Shown here one piece after another: positions 11,890 to 24,759 of a stretch of DNA of 64,000 nucleotides. Position 1 is the first letter of the stretch, and every line of letters starts with the position of its first letter. Below the pieces are notes generated by a model. That model was not told where the DNA came from. It saw only the letters and a program-made list of their open reading frames with translations, and did no database searches. Location of the stretch: contig JAQFVV010012536.1 in the NCBI GenBank assembly GCA_028023455.1, positions 1,508,001 through 1,572,000 on the forward strand. The letters run 5' to 3'. The position numbers were made by a program, and so were the translations under genes. The DNA comes from Epiperipatus broadwayi. Its lineage: Eukaryota > Onychophora > Udeonychophora > Euonychophora > Peripatidae.

Positions 11890-13785
11890 TACCCTCATAG
11901 AAAAACAGCATATAAGCCTTAATCACAAATTTCCTGTGCAGTATCAGTTAACTACTATTGGTCATGTCTCTGATCATGCTCTGAACACTATCCTACTTTT
12001 TTATTTGATGGGGCAAAAAACAAAGAAATTGTAGATGAGATATATCTAATCCTAACATCCTGATCTAATATGTTAATGTTGTAGCAGAATACATAACCAT
12101 TTCTCACATTTGAATACACAAAAATCTAGTGGAGATGTTCAAACAAAAGAACAGAGAATATGCATTTAGCCTGACCTTCATGTGACTTACATCAAAATTA
12201 AAACAAATAAAAAACAAAGAAAGGATGAAAAATTTGCCATGAATGTTATTCTGTCATGGAATTACATCCAAAGAAAATACTTTCAAAATATTAATGCACT
12301 TTTATTTGTTAATTATAAAAGATGAAAATAATAATCATGAAACATATTTCTTTATAACACAAAATCCATTTACATGCCTAAACTACTAATATATTTAACT
12401 TTTAAAGGTACTGTATGCAAAGGTGCATGTATTAATATATAATACTTATTTATACACAAAAATGGTCCATTGTAAAACCTATGTTTATTAAGGCATTGAA
12501 TTCTTTCTGCTATTATGCATTAAAATCTCTTCCATTCTGCATCATAAATCTTTTCTTCACTATTCATGAAATGTAATTTTTCCACACTACTTTCTCTATA
12601 TCATATTTGATCTTTTATATAGTCATTCCTTTGTCTGTTTTATTTTTAATAAAACAATCTCCAGTACACTATTCTGATCTGTAGCTCTCATATATTCCAA
12701 TACAAACTTAAAATAACATTGCCAACATCGATGACAAAATTTCTATGATTATTTTGATTACTACTAATCAAAGTTGTTGTATAATATGATTCCTATACTT
12801 TTATCTTTGACTGATAATGTTTGTATTATTATCTTCTGTTCAGAATCAACTTAATAGTTATTGACCCACTCATACATTATTATTGCATAATAAAATTCTT
12901 GTAGCTTATATGGTTCATAGTTTAGTGCTACTATCATAAATAATAGTGGTAGATTTATGAGTGTTTAAGTAATTCACTAAAAAGAAGAGGCTTGCAGAAC
13001 ATCGCAAATTCATGTCCTGAAAAAAAAAACCAACTTTAAATAAAGATTTGGGTTTGAAGACATTACTTTTATAAGAATATAGTTTATTAAATAAATATGT
13101 AGACTAAGAATAGAAAATAGTTTTAAAATACTCATAAAGGGATTTAAGATATAAAGTATAAGATAATTTAAATTTTTTTCAGTTAAAAAGTCTTCAAAGT
13201 TGAAAAAGAGCAATAAATTTTTTTAGAAAAAGTAGAAGTGTGTGTAATTAAGTTAATGCATGATTTAACCCTTGGATAGTGCTCAACGCATTGTTGTGGA
13301 CACATCGCCACCTGTGGCATTAGTACTCGATGCAATATTGTGTTTTGAATTTCCTTTTACAACTGTTAGCAGATTTGTCTGAATGTTTTCATTTTTTCGA
13401 TTTTAGCACATGCATATATGATTCAGGTATTAGTTTGTAAAGTTTCACATAGATGGCAGTCATAATTAATGATTTATTCAATTTTCTGTGGATGATAATT
13501 TGTAGCCCCATATTCACTGATTTTCCTACCTATATTAGAGAAAAGATGTTCGTCTTTGCTAATCTGCAAAATAATTTTCAATTTTTTTTAATAATTTGCA
13601 TTATTCTTTCAATTGGTAAGTTATAATAATTATTTATGATTTATTTTTCTTTTTTAAAAAATATTTCCGTGAAAATAATGTAGATTTTGAAAATATACAA
13701 CGTTGTTTTGTCTTGAAAATTTTCAACATCACGTTATGTTTGCTTATCTATAAATTTTTGAATATGTATTATATTTTTTTACAAA
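11890..13785. other. No supported feature
   Basis: AT-rich; the minus strand at 12.5-12.75 kb has a faint LINE-like composition that I could not support with motifs. No gene seen. Confidence 0.4.
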
Positions 13786-13789
13786 ATAT

Positions 13790-14132
13790 TTTAGGTTTTA
13801 GAAAGTATGTGAATCAAAACTTGATTTATATATTTTTTTATAATAATGTATTTTTAACAATAAAATAAACAGCATTTGTTTTTCATATATTTTGAGTCTC
13901 GTGATAGCATATATATATATATATATATATTCATTTTTCACCTCTTATTATATTCATCTGGTTTTTTGGACAAAAAATATATAAATATGGTTTTCTTTCA
14001 TATAAAATATAATTTACATTTTAGAATGTATATGACCCAAAAATTTTGATTTATATATATTTATAATTCAATAAATAAAATTAGCATTTCTTTTCATATA
14101 TTTTGAGTTACATGATAGCATATATATATATC
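13790..14132. repeat. Two-unit direct repeat (~235 bp period)
   Basis: The series attttgatttatatat, then an ataaataaaa-rich stretch, then tttttcatatattttgagt and gatagcatatatatat occurs at 13.80-13.92 kb and again at 14.03-14.13 kb. Confidence 0.7.
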
Positions 14133-14949
14133 TGTAATTGTATAAAGGTACAATTTGGGCCTCTTTTTTTGAAAAAAAAAAACTATGGAAAGGTTAAACT
14201 GTAATGGAATAATTAAACTGACAAAAATGAATTAAATGATTAAAAAGTTTTAAATATAAATTTAAAATAAGAATTTACATACATATTAAAAATATAAAAC
14301 AATTTATACAAAAGAAATTTTAAAAAAAATAAAGATGTTAATAAGTATATTATTGTTAAAAAGTGTATTAAGATATATAGTTACTAGGATCATTAAAACA
14401 TTTGTCTTTTTTTTGTAAAATCTATACTGTAAATTATTGTTATATATAATGTTCTATTTAATTATATCTATAAAATATGTACTAATTATATGATCATATA
14501 TATTTAATATTGTCGTTCAGATGAAGACTGCTGGTCAGTTGAAACTGTAAAAATATCAAAGAATGAATTTTATTTGACTATATTGTAAAAAGTGATTAAA
14601 GAAGGTGTATAAATGGTATTATATAAATAGTATTATATAGAGTGTAACCAAGTGAGAAAATTATTGAAGTTCAGCAGCAACTTTCCTTTTCTTGTGTGAT
14701 TGGTTAGAGCTATATTTCTGTGATTAGCTAATACAATTTAGAACTACATTTGTGATATTAGTCTTTAATAAAATGAATACCCTTTTAAAAAAATTAAATT
14801 ATTAAAAATTAAATATTTTCAATTTATTTCATAAATTATTTAAAGGGATTGTTATAATGAAAAGATATTTTTTAAAATTTAAATTAACTAATGACAGACA
14901 TTTTTCAAACACCTAAAAATGGACTTTATATTTATTTTATAACCAGATA
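14133..14949. other. No recognisable feature
   Basis: Very AT-rich sequence without repeats or motifs that I can support. Confidence 0.4.
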
Positions 14950-15998
14950 TGCTGAGCCCTTTGAAAGGCTATCATTTTGATATGTGAATTTGACAGCAGT
15001 ACTTCCTTTTGCATTAAATTCTTCATAATAAAAATTATGTATTATTAAATATAATATTTGTAATTTTTTTTTTACTCAGATTGCTTTAACAAATTTTTAA
15101 AAAATTTAATGTAAATTAAACAAAAGATTTTAATATTATATAAATAAATGTGAAGAATTCACAATTGAAAAAAAAAGTTTTGTATTTTGCTATTAATGAA
15201 ATGGAATTTATTAGTACCTTGCTGGGTACTTTCCAAACATTTTGTTTTTCAATTTTTCATTTGGGAATTTCTCACATTTATTTATGTAATATTAAAAAAT
15301 CTGTTGTTTAATTTACATCATTTTTGAAAAAAAATTGTTAAAGCAAAAATCGTAAATTATTAATACCTTGGCCAGTATGTTTCTGGCAAGGTATTAATAC
15401 ATTTAGCTTTATTAATAGTTTTGTGTATCCAGCTGAAGGCTATTGGTATGTGAACTTAACATCATAGAGATAACTCTAAAAATTCCATTTTATTAATGGC
15501 AGAATGTAAAAACAATGGTCTTTACAGTTTATCATTTTCATAATAGTTTTTTTAATGGTTTGCTTTATCAATTTTTTTTTAAGATTTAATGTAAATTAAA
15601 CAAAAGATTTTAATATTATATAAACAAATGTGAGAAATTTCCCCACCCAGGATGTAAGTTATATTTGATAAGTGAATTTAATAGCATTACAAACCAACAT
15701 ATATTCTGACAGTGTTACATAACAATATTTTTGTAATAGCTGTTTTTAATTATTGCTTTAACATTTTTTTAAAGTTTTAATGTAACTTTAAAAAAAAGAA
15801 TTTAATGTTATATAAATACTTGTGAGAAATTTTTACCTGTTCTATTTTATATGGGAATTTGATATATAAAAATTACAATTTATTAATGGCAGAATATTTT
15901 TTTAATTGGTTGTAAATTTGACACATGACAGCTTTATGGACAAACATACATCCACCATTCAGACAACAGAGAAAATAGGAATTTTATATATATAGAGA
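14950..15998 (+). repeat. Degenerate tandem repeat family E
   Basis: The phrase tttaatgtaaattaaacaaa and its neighbour attttaatattatataaa recur near 15105, 15588 and, more diverged, 15775. Each is preceded by a variable stretch with ttattaatggcagaat and followed by tgtgagaaattt. The end (15.93-16.0 kb) carries gacaacagagaaaatagg, which also closes the related arrays at 56.0 and 58.3 kb. No coding capacity is seen; the shared end suggests one dispersed element that has partly tandemised. Confidence 0.65.
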
Positions 15999-17009
15999 GA
16001 GATAAGTACCTTATTGAAGAATTATGAAAGAATAGTTAACCTGTTGGCTTTTAACTTGGTATTTTTTTCAGGGCATCAAGTGTGACATACTTTATAAGCA
16101 AAGAAATACATTGTTGCTTAGAAGGTCACATGACATTGGAGATACACAAATAACATATTTTCAATTCAAGAACCTCTAATTTTTCAGTTCATCTCTCTCA
16201 TATTGTTGTTCTAACTCATAGATCATTGCTAATTATATTTAATAATAAGACAAATTCACATTATAAACAGTAAGCATGATAAATAAGATTTTAAAAAATC
16301 TGTTCATCATAACCATAGTATTTATTCACAGAAGCAAAAACAATAAAACCTCTGTGATTTTCTTGTTTTTGGGTTCAACTGGACTACCAGGTTGCTATTC
16401 CCACATGACAAAGTTTCATAAATTACCAAATTAGATGTTTATTCCTGCAGTGCTTTTGATTGAGTGTCTATAGAACTTGCGATTGAATATTTGTATTGTC
16501 AAAACAGAAATACTCAAAAACTTGAGCATTTTCCATCCATAATTTCTTGTTAAGAGTAATAGAAGAAAATTATGGGTCAAAAGATTTTTTTTTATCACAG
16601 AGGCAAAAGAGAAAATGGAGATTGCAATAATGAAAGGGTTGTAAAGGGGAAAACTTCCTTTCCCCATCTGCTTTCTCTTTGTTTTCCTTAAAACCACATT
16701 TTCTTTGTCCCACAAGAGCCAGTGGGTATTTTTAGTGGAAAGGGTTGGTTAATATAAAAGCATTGAAACCTGAGTACCCACAAACATGTGGTCTCTTTTC
16801 CCTAATCATTTCATCATTTCCTCATTTCAGTGACTATTCCGAAACAAATTGATTATTATTAAACTAAATGCAAAATTTTAATAAAATTGTCCTTACAGGT
16901 TTTAATGCTTGGTAAGACTTTCCTGAAAATGAATAAAATTAAGAAGCAAAATATTGATGATAGAGATGATTTAAATAAAATATTTTTAACAATGATATAT
17001 ATATTTATA
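15999..17009. other. No supported feature
   Basis: The only longer frame (16431-16715, minus, 94 codons) has no recognisable domain and a composition expected from AT-rich noise. Confidence 0.45.
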
Positions 17010-17186
17010 CAATTTATCCACTCTACTTTGAAAACTTTTAAGCAAAAACTTTTTATTGTACATATATGCATACACAATCTTACATTTTGACTGTGCTGCA
17101 GTCTTCTTCAGAGCTATGATATAATGAACAAGATTGTGCAATAAAAGGTTTTTACTAAAAGTGTTCAAAGTAGAGTGGATAAATTG
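17010..17186. repeat. MITE-like element with 45 bp inverted ends
   Basis: Left end caatttatccactctacttt pairs with aaagtagagtggataaattg at the right. The centre holds gactgtgctgcagtcttctt, the same core block as in the 315 bp inverted repeats of the composite at 37.8-42.7 kb. It is therefore a short relative of that composite. Confidence 0.85.
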
Positions 17187-17419
17187 CATTTATATCAAAT
17201 ATTACAGCAAACTAAAGGAAGTAGTGGAATTTGGTAATATGTCTGATACACACACACACATATATATATATATATATTAAATGATGAATACATATACATA
17301 ATTGGTTATCATTTGTAAATCAATCAATCTAGCCAATGCTTCAAATTAATCAATAGAATATAAGCAATGAGAGAATGCCTTGATAATACATTGCTGGTAT
17401 TCTACTTGTTAAGGAGGAT

Positions 17420-17420
<1 letters not shown>

Positions 17421-17509
<89 letters not shown>
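17421..17509. repeat. (TA)n microsatellite
   Basis: About 88 bp of pure TA dinucleotide repeat. Confidence 0.98.
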
Positions 17510-17510
<1 letters not shown>

Positions 17511-17679
17511 CAGAACATAACTGCAGCATCCAATGAATTGTATAATGTAAATAACTCGAAAAGATAGATATCATCTGTCTTTTGGAGAGGTTATTTATGT
17601 TATGTAACTGATTGGAAGCTTCACTTACATCCTGTTCTGTTACATGTAATCTGAATTATTTATTATTTACATATATATA

Positions 17680-17952
17680 TATAATATAATGAGCATGCTA
17701 ATAGCTCTTAACAAGCTATTCCAAATATCCCTATCCTCAAACCATCATCAGTGAGGCACCAGGATATTTCAGACATTATATATATATATATTATGTTTAA
17801 ATATCCTAGCACCTTACTGATGAAGCCACAGCTTGAAACTGGTTTGGGGATAGGGATATTTGGAATAGCTTGTTAAGAGCTATTAGCATGCTCATTATGT
17901 TACATTGTAGTACAAGCTTATTAAATTAAGTTACATGATGTATGACTTGATA
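17680..17952. mobile_element. Palindromic element, family C
   Basis: The left arm gagcatgctaatagctctta pairs with taagagctattagcatgctc in the right arm near 17875-17895. To the right it continues to gtacaagcttattaaatt and tgatgtatgacttgata, the complement of the terminus seen at 6872 and 63457. The right arm carries a hammerhead-like motif; the left arm has lost part of it (a deletion next to catcatcagtgaggc). Confidence 0.82.
17801..17859 (+). ncRNA. Candidate type I hammerhead ribozyme (family C)
   Basis: Core CTGATGA at 17817-17823, stem II AGC/GCT around loop CACA, then GAAAC at 17835-17839. Helix III would be AC/GT around TG, with T at 17844 as the cleavage-site base. Inner helix I pairs CCTTA with TGGGG (two wobble pairs) and the distal helix pairs ATATCC (17801-17806) with GGATAT (17854-17859), leaving an internal loop. 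One extra T sits between stem II and GAAAC, which may weaken it. Confidence 0.5.
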
Positions 17953-18869
17953 TATATATATATATATGTGTGTGTGTGTAGTTTAATACATAAACAACAT
18001 GAAGGTTCTTATCTGAAACCAATAATGAGGAAACTGCTAGATTTGAAAAATTTTAATGTTATGTTAACTTATTTTGGTAATAGAATATTAGAAAACAAAA
18101 TAAAAATTTTAAACTGAAAAATCTAAAGTGAGGAACAAATACACTGGAAATTTAAATGAAATTATAGATGCCATAGTGTTGTCATGGTTACATTATTTTA
18201 ATTTGCACTTGAAATTATAGACTAAATAAGAATAAAAATGAATATAAACAAATCACAAAACTTGGAAAAATTAAAAGCAAAACAAATCTTGTGCTACATC
18301 TCAGCAAGATAATTCATAACAGTTGAAAATAAAAAAAATAGGTTCACCCTAGTAAGAAAAAAAGCTAAATATAAATTGGCTATGTTAAATAAACCTTTTG
18401 TTTTTTCCCCTTTTTATAGTTAACTCTGAGGATGGCTAATAGATTTGATTGAAACAGTTGTTGATATAAATAAGTTCTTTCATTCCTAAAAAAAGAAAGG
18501 GGAATACAATGGTTTGTTTCTCTAATTGATTATTTATAAATGGAAAATCATACTGTGGAGATTTTGCAGATTATCTTTTTTTTTTTCATATATGCACACA
18601 CACACATACCAATCATAACTGAAGAACAGTTTTGAAATTAAAGGAACAGAAAGTACTACAAATATAACTGCATCCATCATGTATGTAAAAATCAAAAGTT
18701 TAATAAATTGAATCATTGCTATAAGTCTTTATTACAGTTTATAAATCCAAAAATAGATCTGTTCAAGATGTGGCGATATAAGAAAAAAATAAAAAAGTCC
18801 CAATCAATCAATTAATAATATTCCATCCTATGAATAATTCCAGAGAGCAGTCACATTACAAATTCACCC
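17953..18869. other. No recognisable feature
   Basis: AT-rich, short CA and TG runs only. Confidence 0.4.
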
Positions 18870-19270
18870 ATTTCTTGACTCTGTTCTTTTGATTGCCCAG
18901 CACTTCAATTCCATACATCTCTTCCCATCTCATATATCATCCAGCAAGATCAATTATTTTCAATCTTTTTGGTTCCACACACCATTCCCTCCACAACATC
19001 GTTCATTAAACTATTCTAATTTCTTAATACATGTCCAATGCACTTTCTCTTTCTATCTCTAATTTTCTCAGTCAATCATTTTTCATTTACCATTTTCAAA
19101 ATTTCTTCATTTATCCTTTTATTCACCCAGTTGATTTTCTTCCATTCTTGTATGGTTGTGAAACATAGACAATGAGTAAAAAAGTAGGTACAGATTGGAT
19201 ACTTTTGAGTATCCAATCTGTTCATATTTTTTTTACTCATTGTCCATGTTTCACAACTATACAACATAGC
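18870..19270 (-). pseudogene. LINE ORF2 C-terminal relic
   Basis: The minus-strand frame 19267-19076 contains SCETWTMSKKNMNRLDT, the decayed Y-G-x-E-T-W-T block that follows the RT domain of many LINEs, and further on RINEEILKMVNEK. Beyond the stop, other frames give KRKCIGHVLRN, the G-H-V-x-R block that normally comes next, then a V-x-E-G-x-V-x-G spacing. A 117 bp palindrome has replaced the sequence between the first two blocks. RT active-site motifs are not present in this fragment. Confidence 0.75.
19148..19264. repeat. 117 bp palindrome inside the LINE relic
   Basis: Left arm tgtatggttgtgaaacatag pairs with tatgtttcacaactatacaa-type sequence at the right, and a second pairing agattggatac/gtatccaatct closes the centre. 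The arm itself is LINE coding sequence (the ETWT block), so the palindrome arose by inverted duplication of LINE sequence rather than by insertion of a separate element. Confidence 0.7.
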
Positions 19271-21130
19271 ATTTGATTAATCTGTAATTAATCGTTTACT
19301 TAATAGTCACTTATACCAAAATCTGCATTTTCAAAACATATTTGTAATTTGTTTCATCCATTGTAATGGTTGTATATATCTAAAGCCATACTTGCATTTT
19401 TCAAAGAATGTATATTATCAAGGAATTTCAGCAACTCATATTCAATAAACTTATAATACATTTAGAATATGTAAATGCTAAATATACTATGAGTCATCTC
19501 TATATTATGTATGCATATCGTCATGTATGTGTAAAATACAAAATGTATTATCGGACACACAAGTGTTACATAAGTATATAGTTTTGCTACTTATGACAAA
19601 AATTGTAAAGTGTTAGTGTATTTGGATCATGAGTTGTGTCATCAAATATGACATGTTTCATTCTTTTATTAGCCATCTTCAATGCTCTCCTTGCCATCAT
19701 AAGATCTAGCAAAATACTTGAAAATGTTCTTATGATTCATGGCTTTATGGCCGTGTACAGTTTAAATCATAAATATTTCAGTAGAAGTTTTGTCCATTTA
19801 AAAAAAATAATGTTGCATGTTATTTGACCATGATTTAAGTTAAGGAATGAAATTCACTATCACATTTCATGTCATAACTCCTGATCCACAAATGGAAATG
19901 TCTTAAAATTTTTGTGGCGAATAGCTAAATTATGTTGCTGCGTAAAACATAATATTGATCAGAGGTGGCGCTGCAGACAATTTAGAGACAGAAAAATAAA
20001 TATGAAAAAAGTGATTATACAGTAAGTAGATTATTGGTTTTTATGCTGGGTTAGAAAAAATATAAGGGGAATTTAGATATAAAGGCTGTAGAGTTGACAA
20101 AGATTATGTTGTGGAAATGGGATGGAGCAGAATATGGGAAAACTTAGACTGGATAATGTAAAATTAAGTAGCTAACAAGTTTTTCTTGGTTTAATTGCTG
20201 AGAGATTCTTGACTTTGTTTAAGAAGAAGCTACAGTACATCACATCACATCATCACATCAGAACCAATCATCAGTCACATTTTCACTAGATAGATACACT
20301 GTATATTCATTTTTGTTAAGAAATATACTGCAAGTTTTAAATAATCAGTAGTATAAATATTTTTTGAAGAAAACATCAAATAACCTATATGTAATGGTTG
20401 TTCATAAAAGCCCAATAAGAATATAACTTTAATTTGTGTATATATTCGAAAATGGGGATGGAGGATGGATGTTCTATTTTGTTCTACACTCGTCGAAACC
20501 TATCTATGAATATTTATATTGATGTTGTATTATTTGCAATTTGGGATATTCCTAATAAATCCCTTTTATCAGGGATACATAATCTTAGGTCATTGAGGGG
20601 TGGTGGTGGTAGGATATTTAAAGAAAATAGTACTGATATGTTCTGACCATTTACTTAATGAGGTTTAGTTCATCTATGATAAATAGGTATAATAATGAAT
20701 AAGTTTACCTGCTTTATATATCTAGTTTTTAAATTGTATAAATTTCTGTTTTAAAAATAAAACACACACATCCAAACAAAAAACAAGTAGCTAATAAGAT
20801 TATTAAAAAATGAATTTAAGATGAATGATTTATAGACTCATGCTCTCATTTCTAGACACTTAAGATTGCTTTTATAAGTGCATTTGAGTTTGAAAATAAG
20901 ACCATCATTCTTATTTTCTTAAAGTCTCTATCTTGTGACTGGTGTGAGAGTATCCTTGAGTTTTAACATCAATTGTTTAACAGTGCTAGTGAGAAGAGAT
21001 GATTACCTTCTATGTAATTAAAAACAAATAAAATACAATAAAACCAGATTGCTAAAAACAAAATATTTATTCACAGAAATGAAAAATAACAATGAATTGA
21101 AAAAACAGCAAATATTTTAGATTTTCAAAT
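19271..21130. other. No supported feature
   Basis: No motif, inverted repeat or convincing frame. A short catcacatcacatc run is at about 20239. Confidence 0.4.
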
Positions 21131-21149
21131 TTTTGGAGATTGGTATCAC

Positions 21150-21430
21150 CCCCCCCCCCAATCTCAGATCCATCTCATTGCAATCTCTGACCAATACAGA
21201 AAACTAGATTCTCCCCTCTCCTACCACGCCTGTATCTTATAAATAATCTTTATTCACCGGGTAAGCCAAAAGATTTTCAGTTTTATGGGGGCTAATATCA
21301 GTATACCTCAACCCCACCACATTTCAATCACTGATCATGCAGAAAACTAGAGTCTCTTTTTCCACATGCCTTAACCTCATAAATAATCTCCATCCATCTG
21401 GTGACCCAGATGCACCAAACCCCTGAATTC
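21150..21430. repeat. Two-unit direct repeat (~147 bp period), C-rich
   Basis: The phrase caatctctgaccaatacaga at about 21180 returns as caatcactgatcatgcagaa at about 21327, each followed by aaaactaga and, later, taaataatct. It is less AT-rich than its surroundings and may be part of a dispersed repeat I cannot name. Confidence 0.55.
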
Positions 21431-22004
21431 CCATGCCTGTGTTAACTGCTCAATACTTTTCCATTATTCCATTCTCTTTCAAAGCACAGAACAGCTCTTA
21501 TTTACCTCAACACTTTGTGGAAGAGTGACTAATTATTACACTTTAGAAATGTCATCAAACTCTGTTATCCATCATATTATAAAATTGTATTATTCAATAT
21601 TTTACTTATTATATGATATGTGTATTACTTATTCATTTATAAATAAATTCAGATGCATATTTAAACTTTTAAAACTCTACTCTCAAACCTCTTATTAGCT
21701 GTGCATTTGATTACTTTTTAATCATTTAAAAAAAATCTGTGCTTTCAAAAAAAAAATAAACATTTACAAATATTATTTATTCATTTATTTTTAAAAAATC
21801 AAATTTATTTTCAGGACTTTTTTTGCTACCACGGCTGGCCAATAGGGGATCCCTTTTCGGAGAACAAGTTTCCACACTAAACTAGATTATAAATTATATA
21901 TTACTATTCCTTTATAATAGCTTCCTTTTTCCCCACATATTCCTCCACCAGATATTAGAAGGGAACTTGTCTCACAGAAAATTTATAAAAAACTATTAAG
22001 CAGT

Positions 22005-22300
22005 TTGGATGCAGCAATAACTCCATATATAGTTTCACCATCGGAGACTTGTCTCACATTAAAGATCCTTTTTTATTTTTTGTTAAATGCTCATTTAAAA
22101 ATCTACATCTGCAGAATTATGTTGAGAAAAAAATGTATTTGTAATGGGATTAAAATACGCAGAAACTTTTTAGCATCTCAGGTTTGGCAATAGCTCCGGA
22201 TATAGTTTCTCCATGTAAGACTTGTTTTAAATCAAGATCTTTCTTTTTTTCTCGAATGTTCATTTAAGAATCTACCGTTGAAGAATTATGGTGGGGGAAA
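22005..22300. repeat. Two-unit direct repeat (~175 bp period)
   Basis: The phrase gcaataactccatatatagt near 22012 returns as gcaatagctccggatatagt near 22187, and the match continues through a run of T to gaagaattatg. Confidence 0.7.
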
Positions 22301-22303
22301 AGG

Positions 22304-22340
22304 GAAGTTTGTTTGGAATGAGATTCCAAACAAACTTCTT
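22304..22340. repeat. Perfect short hairpin
   Basis: gaagtttgtttggaat pairs exactly with attccaaacaaacttc around a tiny loop. It could act as a transcript hairpin but no gene is adjacent. Confidence 0.8.
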
Positions 22341-22735
22341 TTTTAAAATCCGACAATAAAGCCAGCTTGTGACCTTCCTAGATGCAGCAGAGTCTCACCC
22401 ACAGATTCAGCACAATCCAGGAGCGTTGTGCTCATCTGCTTGATAAATCGAATTTAACATTCACTAATCTCTATAAATGTGGGCACATCTAAAACATGAA
22501 CCATAAAGTTAATGACTATCAAATCTAGAGCTACAATGACCAAAATTGAAGAACTTGACAAAGCCTTTAATGAATCTATTATCTCCTAGATGAAATCTTT
22601 ACAGTTTCCCTAGTAATATTTTATTATTAAAGCTGTCTAAAAAATCCATAATCCATATGCTAAATAAATAAATAATTTTTAAATATTCATTTATAATAAT
22701 TAATCATTTATAACAAATAATAATTAGGACTATTT

Positions 22736-23110
22736 AGTTTAAACAAGGCAAAACTCTCCATACAGTAATGCCACCCTGTGCCAACCAGATTAATCAATGG
22801 ATGCCAGAAGGCTTGTGCATAAAATCCCTATCTAGTGCCTACTCATCCAATATCCCCAGACTAGTTTCTAAGATCTAGGTGCAGTGCTCTCATATCCAAG
22901 ACTCCTCACTGGCAAAGGCCACAAGCCAGAAACTAGTATGGGGATATTAGATGAGTAGGCAATAGATAGGGATTTTATACACAAGCCTTCTGGCATCCAT
23001 TGATTACACTGGTTGGCACAGGGTGGCACTACTGTATGGAGAGTTTTGCCTTGTTTAATAACAATTATGTGCTAGAATAAGAGATGGTGATCAGTGTGAT
23101 GTTTATTAAC
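22736..23110. mobile_element. Palindromic element, family B (full palindrome)
   Basis: Left arm aaacaaggcaaaactctcca pairs with tggagagttttgccttgttt near 23037-23056, and pairing continues inward through the ggatgccagaaggcttgtgc block. The right flank to about 23110 (gagatggtgatcagtgtgat) is shared with other family B copies, so the element extends beyond the palindrome. Both arms carry remains of the hammerhead-like region; the right one is listed separately. Confidence 0.85.
22887..22956 (+). ncRNA. Hammerhead-like motif, core-mutated copy (family B)
   Basis: The fold is retained: helix I TCCTCA/TGGGGA with an ATCC-containing distal part, stem II GGC/GCC around CACAA, then GAAAC and TAGT. 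The first core block reads CTGGCAA instead of CTGATGA and the cleavage-site base is A, so this copy should be inactive. Confidence 0.45.
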
Positions 23111-23814
23111 TACTTAGTTTGTTGTTCATCTGATTCAAATATATCACCAAAGCATTCAATCCCTTTTAGTCAGATTTTTTGTTTATCTGTATTTTTCGGA
23201 CACTATTTCATTGTTAGAGTTATAATTTGGTAAGATAGTACTAGATAGAACAAAATAGTGATTTAATGTTGTTGCTGAATTTAATATTTTCATACACAGC
23301 ACAGTTTTATAATGAGTTATCGTATGGGATGTGTAAAGATCAATACGTTATTTTATACTGCATCTTTTGCAAATAAATTTCTCTTTTACATGCAAGGTAA
23401 TTATTTGTGATTTTATTTTTTTATTTTTATTGATAAACGTGTGTTATAAAAAGAGTTTTAGATATAATAAAATGCTTAGCTCAATTCTGGTTTGTGGGAA
23501 TGAGTAATTCGAATACACCTTGGCAGTCAAGATGTTAAGTTAAAAAGTAGAAATTGTTAAAAAAAAACTGATTTATTTTTTAAAAAGAAATTTATTTAGA
23601 AAAGTTTTTTGTAGACAAGAAGACGTTAGGTGTCTCTAGTGACATGATTATTTATTTTTAACTAAGTGTGACAGTGGAATTAATTGTGTTTGTACAACCA
23701 TATTTCATTCAATTAATTATATGCCAGCTATAATTTTTTTTAGTTTTCTAACTTTTTTGTTTTTGTTTTTATCTATAGCTATTTTTTCGTGGATGTTAGA
23801 ATAGCTGAATTTAT

Positions 23815-24035
23815 TTATTAGTTGCTGCTAAAAATGATAATTATAATATAAATGGATAGAAATATGGGACTATTCTTGGTACAATAGAAAAAGATATAGT
23901 CATTCTTCGTCTTTATCTATATATTTTCTTCTGATATTAGGTTATATTTATATATTAGTGGCTGCTAAAAATGATAATGATGATATAAATAGATGTAGAA
24001 ATGTGGGACTGTTCTTGTGCAATAGAAAAATATAA
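23815..24035. repeat. Two-unit direct repeat (~138 bp period)
   Basis: The phrase gctgctaaaaatgataat occurs at about 23823 and 23961, followed each time by atataaat, gaaat-tgggact and caatagaaaaa. Confidence 0.8.
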
Positions 24036-24261
24036 CCAGCACATATTCAAATATCACACATGTGAACATATAATTATAACTACCAGTAAAAAGAAGACTA
24101 GTTTTCTATCTAAGTTACTTATACTGCCATCTTTGAACCAATATGTGTTACTTAGTGACATTTTAAGGTGCTACTTTAAGCTTCATCACTATCCAGTTTG
24201 AATCATTTCAAATGTTTCAGTAGCAGTCTTTGCCAAATTTAAAATAAAATTTAATTTATTT

Positions 24262-24336
24262 TATTTAAAATAAAATTGATTACTCTGGCTGGCACTAAGT
24301 GGCACTACTATATGGAGAGTTTTGCCTGTTTTAATA
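24262..24336. repeat. Family B end fragment
   Basis: Contains gattactctggctggcacta and tatggagagttttgcctgtt, the right terminus of family B. The rest of the element is absent. Confidence 0.7.
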
Positions 24337-24759
24337 AAATTTAATATTAGCATTGTGTTACCATCATGGATTACAATATAAAACCCTTATACTTTATGTC
24401 ATAACTTAGGTATTAAAAGTTCTGTAGAGAATTGTTTTGTCATTGCAGAACACCTGGTTGACTCATAGATGGCACTGCTGGCAGTTTGCACTAGGATACA
24501 CTACAAATCTGCACCGAGTGTCATTACAAAAAATTCAAAGGTCAGTTAGTCAGGGAATCATGTGATATACAATCACTACCATGAATGGCTGAGCATACCA
24601 TTTTCTTTCACATGAGCAAATTAATATTTTACTTATTTTTCATTGGAAAAAATACAAACATTCTTTAGACTGAATCCCATATACCATTGCTCCGAATTAT
24701 GCATGCCCATTCTCACTGTGATAGTTTTAGTAATCCCTTTCAATGCAATATCTTCCAAT

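Noticed and set aside
12480-12760. Possible further LINE relic (minus)
   Set aside because: Composition is suggestive but no motif block could be read.
16431-16715. 94-codon minus frame
   Set aside because: No domain, low-complexity hydrophobic composition, no supporting context.
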